Shown: one piece after another, positions 1-6,077 of the stretch
Position numbering within the stretch: the first letter of the stretch is position 1
Layout: each line of letters starts with the position of its first letter
Origin: Gammaproteobacteria bacterium
GTDB lineage: Bacteria; Pseudomonadota; Gammaproteobacteria; Xanthomonadales; Xanthomonadaceae
Direction: 5' to 3'
Assembly (NCBI GenBank): GCA_025360985.1
Contig: JANYBA010000040.1
Location: 1 to 6,077, forward strand
Length of the DNA stretch: 6,077 nucleotides
Position numbers and translations under genes: made by a program
The notes under the pieces: generated by a model
Database searches by the model: none
The model's input: only the letters and a program-made list of their open reading frames with translations
What the model was told of the DNA's origin: nothing

Positions 1-176
1 CACTTCGCCATCCCGGGCCAAGGCGCCGTCGGCCAGCGCACCCATCAAGCCGTGCGAACCGCCGCCGTAGACGATGGTGTGGCCGGCCGATGCCAGGGAT
101 TCGCCGAGCGCGCGCGCGGCCGCGAAAAAGTGCGGCGCCACCTCAGAGCTGGAAGCGGCATAGACGCAGACCCGCA

Positions 177-177
<1 letters not shown>
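1..177 (-). CDS. LOG family (TIGR00730) Rossmann-fold protein, N-terminal part; C-terminus beyond the window
   Basis: The first 59 codons of a gene running off the left edge are visible. The protein opens with a hydrophobic beta strand (MRVCVYAASS) and a helix. It then has the glycine-rich stretch YGGGSHGLMG at residues 37-46, the nucleotide-binding signature of the LOG / 'lysine decarboxylase-like' family. Well-studied members cleave nucleoside 5'-monophosphates (cytokinin ribotides, AMP) to the free base and ribose 5-phosphate in the cytosol. The second family signature, PGGxGTxxE, would lie past the edge, so catalytic competence cannot be judged. The ATG is at 175-177, and its A is also the last base of the glmS stop (TAATG). 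A weak GGTGG precedes it by 4 bases inside glmS, which suggests translation coupled to glmS. The family call is fairly sure; the exact substrate is unknown. Confidence 0.85.
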
Positions 178-2003
<1,826 letters not shown>

Positions 2004-2010
2004 AGTCAGG

Positions 2011-2015
2011 CCTCT
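2011..2015 (-). promoter_or_regulatory. Ribosome binding site of glmS
   Basis: AGAGG on the minus strand lies 7 bases before the glmS ATG (2001-2003). It supports the start that places the catalytic cysteine at residue 2. Confidence 0.7.
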
Positions 2016-2028
2016 GGAGGGGTTGGCG

Positions 2029-2034
2029 ATTTTA
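2029..2034 (-). promoter_or_regulatory. Candidate -10 box for glmS
   Basis: TAAAAT on the minus strand matches the sigma-70 consensus TATAAT at five of six positions and is a rare AT-rich patch in this GC-rich region. Transcription would begin near 2022 and give a leader of about 19 bases, just enough for the Shine-Dalgarno. At the expected distance upstream I see only AAGCCA/AGCCAC, no good -35 box. An activator or an alternative sigma factor cannot be excluded. This is inference from one hexamer. Confidence 0.35.
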
Positions 2035-2070
2035 ACGCGAATGCCGCGGGGTGGCTTCCCCCGGCGGCCT

Positions 2071-2086
2071 CATGGTGGCCATGGTG
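2071..2086. repeat. CATGGTG direct repeat in the divergent intergenic region
   Basis: CATGGTG occurs at 2071-2077 and again at 2080-2086, a 9-base period. The same stretch also reads as an inverted repeat, CATGG-TGG-CCATG (2071-2083). It lies between the divergent glmS and anchored-protein genes, about 23 bases before the latter's ATG and upstream of the candidate glmS -10. It could be a small operator, but repeats this short also arise by chance in GC-rich DNA. Confidence 0.25.
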
Positions 2087-2108
2087 CTGCCGCAGTAGAG
2101 TAACCGTC

Positions 2109-2699
2109 ATGGACCTGTTCGAGACGATGACCCGCCGCCGCCGCGGCAGTGGCCTGCTGTTGCTGGCCTTCGTCATTGCCATGCTCGCCGTGCCGCTGTG
2201 GCGCACGCGCGGCATCAACCACCCGCTGGCCAGCGAAGCGCACCTGGACGTCTGCGCGATGCTGCCGGTGCCGACGCTGACCACGCCCGGAATCGCGCAT
2301 CCGGTCGACAGCAACGGCAACCTCGCCTGCATCTACCGGCAGGACGATCCGGGCCAGCCCAATCTGTTCATCGCCAGCCTGATGACCACCCGGGCGATGT
2401 CCGTCGACGGGCCGGCAGACACCCGCCGGATGTTCGATACCTGGGTCAAGGAAACCAAGGCCAGTGGCGCCCAGGACATGCGCGAGGAACCCGGCCCGTG
2501 GGCCGCGGCGGTGAGCTGGCGCATGGGCAAGGAAAATTCCTTCCTGTTCGAGGACCATGGCGTGATGCTGAGTCTGCAATCGGCGCCGATGGCCGCGCCG
2601 GACGTCGCCTACTATGCCCGGCGCGCGGCCGAAGCATTGCGCACGGCCAAACCGATCAGGGTGGCTTCTTCGCCGGCCGTCGCCACCCCGTCAAACTGA
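2109..2699 (+). CDS. Unrecognised membrane-anchored, probably periplasmic protein (196 aa)
   Basis: I do not recognise this family. Residues 1-13 are short and basic (four arginines at 9-12). One hydrophobic segment spans about 15-30, followed by a soluble domain of about 165 residues. The positive N-terminus predicts a signal anchor with the domain in the periplasm. There is no lipobox. Cys49 (DVCAMLP) and Cys74 (NLACIYR) are the only cysteines and could form a disulfide if exported. The spacing of an early Cys, a hydrophobic stretch and a second Cys before an aromatic loosely resembles DUF3558-type extracytoplasmic proteins, a weak analogy. The C-terminal tail is rich in Ala, Ser and Pro. 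The ATG at 2109 is chosen as the first in-frame Met past the glmS promoter; only a weak AGAG precedes it. The frame stays open far upstream through glmS, but that part is antisense shadow. The 3' end overlaps glmU tail to tail by 44 bp. Reality of the gene is likely; function unknown. Confidence 0.7.
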   Translation: MDLFETMTRRRRGSGLLLLAFVIAMLAVPLWRTRGINHPLASEAHLDVCAMLPVPTLTTPGIAHPVDSNGNLACIYRQDDPGQPNLFIASLMTTRAMSVDGPADTRRMFDTWVKETKASGAQDMREEPGPWAAAVSWRMGKENSFLFEDHGVMLSLQSAPMAAPDVAYYARRAAEALRTAKPIRVASSPAVATPSN

Positions 2700-4026
2700 C
2701 CTGGCGGCCGCGGGCGACGGTGAGTTCGCCGGCCGGCGCGTCCTTGGTGATCACCGAGCCGGCGCCGATCGTGGCCTGGTCACCGATGATCACGGGCGCC
2801 ACGAGCGCCGAGTTCGAACCAATGAAAGCGCCGTCACCAATCGTGGTCGTGAACTTGTTCACGCCGTCGTAGTTGCAGGTGATGGTGCCGGCGCCAATGT
2901 TGACCTTGGCGCCGATTTCGGCATCGCCCAGGTAGCTCAGGTGGTTGGCTTTGGAGCCGGGGCCGAGCCGGGCTTTCTTGGTCTCGACGAAGTTACCGAT
3001 GTGCACGTGCCCGGACAGGTAGGTCCCGGGCCGCAAGCGCGCGAATGGTCCGATTACGCACTGGTCACCGGCGGCGACACCGTCCAGGTCGCAGTGCGAA
3101 TGCACGACGGTGCCGGCGCCAAGCACGACATCCTTCAGCCGGCAGAACGGCCCGATGCGCACGCGATCGCCGAGCACGACGCAGCCTTCGAACACGACGT
3201 CGACATCGATTTCGACATCCTGGCCGACCACGACGCTGCCGCGCTGGTCGAATCGCGCCGGATCGGCGAAACGCACGCCCCGGTCCGCCAGCTGCCGCGC
3301 CAGCCGCAATTGGTAGGCGCGCTCGAGCTGCGCCAATTGCCAGGCGTCGTTGGCGCCTTCGGCTTCGATCGGGTCGGCCACGCGCACGCAGTCGGCCGGC
3401 GAGAACTCGGCGGCGGCCATGGCGAACACGTCGGTCAGGTAGTACTCGCCTTGGGCATTGCCGTTGGATAGCGCGCCCAGCCATCGACGCAGCGGCGCCG
3501 CCGGCGCCACCAGGATGCCGGTATTGACCAGGCGCAGCTGCAGCACCTCGTCATCGGCGTCCTTCTGCTCGACGATGGCGCCGACATGGCCGGTCGCATC
3601 CAGCACCACGCGACCATAGCCGGTCGGGTCGCCAAGCTCGGCCGCCAACGCCGCGAAAGGTTCGCGCGCGGTCACCAGGGTGCGCAGGGTTTCCACGCGG
3701 ATCAACGGCACGTCGCCGTACAGCACCAGCACCCGGGCGGCATCGGGAATGGCCGGCATGGCCTGCTGCACGGCATGGCCGGTGCCCAGTTGCCGAGCCT
3801 GTTCGGCCCAGTGCAGGTCGGGTTGGTCGGCGAACGCGGCGCGCACCTGGTCGCCGCCGTGGCCGTGGACGACATGGATGCCGGCGGCGTCGAGCGCGCG
3901 CGCCGCGTCGATCACATGCGCCAGCATCGGCCGGCCAGCGATCGGCTGCAGCACCTTGGGCCGCATCGACTTCATGCGCTTGCCTTCGCCAGCGGCCAGG
4001 ATGATCACGTGCAGGGGTTCGGTCAT
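2656..4026 (-). CDS. glmU: Bifunctional GlcNAc-1-phosphate uridyltransferase / glucosamine-1-phosphate acetyltransferase
   Basis: This enzyme carries out the last two steps of UDP-GlcNAc synthesis in the cytosol: acetyl-CoA-dependent N-acetylation of glucosamine-1-phosphate, then uridylyl transfer from UTP. Its 456 residues equal the E. coli length. The N-terminal pyrophosphorylase domain (1-228) shows LAAGEGKRM (10-18) with Lys24, QLGTGHAV (79-86), YGDVPL (103-108) with the metal ligand Asp105, Glu153, Asn168 and Asn226. The C-terminal left-handed beta-helix (about 250-440) has hexapeptide repeats. It carries Arg332, Lys350, catalytic His362 (NHLSYLGDA), Tyr365, Asn376, NYDG (385-388) and Lys391. 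These correspond, one position lower, to E. coli Arg333, Lys351, His363, Tyr366, Asn377, Asn386 and Lys392. The start is backed by a strong GAGGAG 7 bases upstream. It runs tail to tail into the anchored-protein gene and diverges from the GtrA gene. Confidence 0.98.
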   Translation of the reverse strand: MTEPLHVIILAAGEGKRMKSMRPKVLQPIAGRPMLAHVIDAARALDAAGIHVVHGHGGDQVRAAFADQPDLHWAEQARQLGTGHAVQQAMPAIPDAARVLVLYGDVPLIRVETLRTLVTAREPFAALAAELGDPTGYGRVVLDATGHVGAIVEQKDADDEVLQLRLVNTGILVAPAAPLRRWLGALSNGNAQGEYYLTDVFAMAAAEFSPADCVRVADPIEAEGANDAWQLAQLERAYQLRLARQLADRGVRFADPARFDQRGSVVVGQDVEIDVDVVFEGCVVLGDRVRIGPFCRLKDVVLGAGTVVHSHCDLDGVAAGDQCVIGPFARLRPGTYLSGHVHIGNFVETKKARLGPGSKANHLSYLGDAEIGAKVNIGAGTITCNYDGVNKFTTTIGDGAFIGSNSALVAPVIIGDQATIGAGSVITKDAPAGELTVARGRQVSLTGWRRPAKKPP

Positions 4027-4033
4027 CTTCGTG

Positions 4034-4039
4034 CTCCTC
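4034..4039 (-). promoter_or_regulatory. Ribosome binding site of glmU
   Basis: A strong GAGGAG on the minus strand lies 7 bases before the glmU ATG (4024-4026) and decides the start. A nearby GATACTAT (4044-4051, minus strand) looks like a -10 box, but transcription from it would begin within or next to this site. The true glmU promoter may lie further upstream, inside the GtrA gene. Confidence 0.8.
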
Positions 4040-4072
4040 GGCCATAGTATCGGCGGCGGGGCTTCCGGCTGC

Positions 4073-4078
4073 TAGCAT
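4073..4078 (+). promoter_or_regulatory. Candidate -10 box for the GtrA-family gene
   Basis: TAGCAT matches TATAAT at four of six positions, including the key second A and last T. It ends 7 bases before the ATG at 4086, so transcription would begin at or next to the start codon and the mRNA would be leaderless. That fits the absence of any Shine-Dalgarno. No convincing -35 box is visible (TCGGCG at about the right distance). It sits inside the perfect palindrome TGCTAGCA (4070-4077). Weak evidence. Confidence 0.22.
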
Positions 4079-4085
4079 TCGCGCG

Positions 4086-4475
4086 ATGCCCGCCGCCCTG
4101 GCCCGCCAGCTCGTCCTATTCCTGATCGTCGGCGCCGCGCAGGTGGTGCTGGACTGGGCGGTCTTTGTGAGCCTGACGGCCATTGGCGTGCCACTGGTCG
4201 CCGGCAACCTGGCCGGGCGCCTGTCTGGCGCCTGCATAGGCTACTGGCTCAATGGCCGGCATACCTTTGCCGGCGACGGCCGCATCCGGCTCAGTGGCGT
4301 CCACCTGCGTCGGTTCGTCGTGGCCTGGCTGCTGATAACGGCGTTGAGCACTTTTCTCCTGGTCGACGTCGCGCGGCAGTTCGACCTGCGCGCCGCCTGG
4401 CTGGCCAAGCCAGCGGTCGAAGCCATGATGGCGGGCCTGGGTTTCGTAGTCTGGCGGCAGTGGGTGTTTCACTGA
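4086..4475 (+). CDS. GtrA-family small multi-pass membrane protein
   Basis: This is a 129-residue inner-membrane protein with four predicted hydrophobic segments, near residues 8-28, 34-54, 76-96 and 105-124. Family hallmarks are the opening RQLVLFLIVGAAQ with Asp23, Asn41 in the second segment, the loop YWLNGRHTF (53-61), RRF before the third segment and the closing RQWVF. Characterised relatives (GtrA of Shigella phages, and Wzx-independent decoration systems) are thought to flip undecaprenyl- or polyprenyl-phosphate-linked sugars across the membrane for O-antigen or wall modification. Its usual partner, a GtrB-type glycosyltransferase, is not in the window, so its substrate cannot be inferred. 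The ATG at 4086 has no Shine-Dalgarno. The gene is opposite in direction to its neighbours glmU and atpC, so it needs its own promoter. The family call is confident; the role is tentative. Confidence 0.85.
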   Translation: MPAALARQLVLFLIVGAAQVVLDWAVFVSLTAIGVPLVAGNLAGRLSGACIGYWLNGRHTFAGDGRIRLSGVHLRRFVVAWLLITALSTFLLVDVARQFDLRAAWLAKPAVEAMMAGLGFVVWRQWVFH

Positions 4476-4560
4476 TCGGGCCAGATTGATCTGCCAGCAG
4501 CGCGAATCCATAAGCCGTCCCCACGGCCTGCGTCATCCGCTTGCACCATGCTGGCGACGC

Positions 4561-4592
4561 AAAACGAAAAACGCCGGCTCGAGACCGGCGTT
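4561..4592 (-). terminator. Rho-independent terminator of the atp operon
   Basis: A perfect 8-bp stem, AACGCCGG (4570-4577) with CCGGCGTT (4585-4592), encloses a 7-base loop. On the minus strand it is followed by a T-rich run, TTTTTCGTTTT, that starts at the stem base. It begins 19 bases after the atpC stop, as expected for the end of the atp operon. Read on the plus strand it is followed only by TTCTTTCC, so it could also weakly end transcription of the GtrA gene, whose stop is 94 bases before it. No other gene is seen in the 136-base gap between the two stops. Confidence 0.88.
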
Positions 4593-4611
4593 CTTTCCAG
4601 ACAATTCGCAA

Positions 4612-5037
4612 TCAGTGCTTGAGGGTCTTGCGCAAGCGCTCGAGCGCCTGCAGCTGGACCAGGCTCATGGCCAGGTGCTGTTCGGCCTCTTCCATGCTCA
4701 TCTTGGGATCCTTCTGCGCCAACACGCGTTCGGCTTCGGCCTTGGCGGCGAGCACGGCCGCCTCGTCGATGTCCTCGGTGCGCTTGACCGTATCGGCCAG
4801 GATCGAGATGACCTGCGGTTGCACTTCCAGGATCCCGCCGGAGACGACCATGTCGAGCTTGTCGCCATTGGCCAGGGTCAGCACCAGCTTGCCCGGCTTG
4901 AGCCGGGTGATCAGCGGGGCGTGGCGCGGCGCGATGCCGAGTTCGCCCATTTCGCCGGTGGCCACGACCATCACCACCTCGCCGTGGAAGATTTCTTCCT
5001 CGGCGCTGACGATGTCGCAGCGAATGGTGGTGGTCAT
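4612..5037 (-). CDS. atpC: F1F0 ATP synthase subunit epsilon
   Basis: This subunit of the F1 central stalk binds gamma, joins it to the c-ring and can inhibit ATP hydrolysis through its C-terminal helices. Its 141 residues are close to the 139 of E. coli. Residues 1-86 form the beta-sandwich, with the conserved [14 protein letters not shown] (31-44) and SGGILEV (66-72). Residues 90-140 form the helical hairpin, rich in Ala, Glu and Lys. Both domains are present, so the subunit should be able to take the inhibitory extended form. The gene starts 13 bases after the atpD stop, and its Shine-Dalgarno overlaps that stop, so the two are in one operon. The terminator follows at once, which makes this the last gene of the operon, as usual. 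Confidence 0.97.
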   Translation of the reverse strand: MTTTIRCDIVSAEEEIFHGEVVMVVATGEMGELGIAPRHAPLITRLKPGKLVLTLANGDKLDMVVSGGILEVQPQVISILADTVKRTEDIDEAAVLAAKAEAERVLAQKDPKMSMEEAEQHLAMSLVQLQALERLRKTLKH

Positions 5038-5045
5038 GGTCGTGT

Positions 5046-5050
5046 CTTCC

Positions 5051-5052
<2 letters not shown>
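5046..5052 (-). promoter_or_regulatory. Ribosome binding site of atpC overlapping the atpD stop
   Basis: GAGGAAG on the minus strand shares bases with the atpD TGA (5051-5053) and lies 8 bases before the atpC ATG (5035-5037). Ribosomes finishing atpD would uncover or reuse it, which suits matched synthesis of F1 subunits. Confidence 0.75.

Positions 5053-6077
<1,025 letters not shown>

Noticed and set aside
2070..2579. Minus-strand 169-codon open frame opposite the anchored-protein gene
   Set aside because: Considered as a rival to the plus-strand gene. It has no membrane segment or ordered domain and it runs over the glmS promoter region. The plus-strand frame has a coherent anchor followed by a soluble domain.
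2623..2649. GGCCG...CGGCC inverted repeat near the end of glmU as a terminator
   Set aside because: The arms are short, the loop is long, and no T-run follows on either strand.
2614..3471. Plus-strand 285-codon open frame opposite glmU
   Set aside because: It has the same shadow composition and no recognisable domain, and it lies wholly within or across the end of the conserved glmU.
4479..4495. Small hairpin after the GtrA stop (CAGA-TTGA-TCTG with two extra G-C pairs)
   Set aside because: The stem is short and bulged and has no T-run, so I do not call it a terminator.

Overview
This is an ordinary housekeeping stretch from a high-GC gammaproteobacterium. The glmS, glmU, atpC and atpD products are full-length or clearly conserved and closely resemble the Escherichia coli proteins. 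The order atpD-atpC-(GtrA)-glmU-(anchored protein)-glmS-LOG recalls the atp/glmUS neighbourhood of gammaproteobacteria. The strong GC bias and the two inserted genes make me think of the Xanthomonadales/Lysobacterales (Lysobacter, Rhodanobacteraceae and relatives). That placement is inference; no marker in the window fixes the genus.

Layout on the given strand, left to right. 1-177 (-) is the N-terminal part of a LOG/TIGR00730-type Rossmann protein, cut by the window edge. 177-2003 (-) is glmS, whose stop codon shares a base with the LOG start codon. 2004-2108 is a short divergent intergenic region with a plausible glmS -10 box. 2109-2699 (+) is an unrecognised 196-residue membrane-anchored protein. 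2656-4026 (-) is glmU, whose 3' end overlaps that gene tail to tail by 44 bp. 4027-4085 is a second divergent gap. 4086-4475 (+) is a small GtrA-family membrane protein. 4476-4611 holds the terminator of the atp operon. 4612-5037 (-) is atpC, and 5051-6077 (-) is atpD, whose N-terminal part lies beyond the right edge.

Function. AtpD and AtpC are the catalytic beta and regulatory epsilon subunits of the F1 part of ATP synthase. GlmS makes glucosamine-6-phosphate from fructose-6-phosphate and glutamine. GlmU makes UDP-N-acetylglucosamine from glucosamine-1-phosphate; the intermediate mutase GlmM is not in the window. Together GlmS and GlmU feed peptidoglycan and lipopolysaccharide synthesis. 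The GtrA-like protein may also serve the envelope by moving a lipid-linked sugar. In E. coli glmU and glmS form one operon; here two genes of opposite orientation (GtrA and the anchored protein) sit on either side of glmU, so glmU and glmS must each be transcribed separately or by read-through.

I found no RNA gene, CRISPR array, transposon, phage gene or defence system. The items most worth a second look are the unrecognised anchored protein with its overlap into glmU, the TAATG junction between glmS and the LOG gene, and the possible leaderless start of the GtrA gene. Very long open frames opposite glmS, glmU and atpD are by-products of the GC bias and were rejected as genes.
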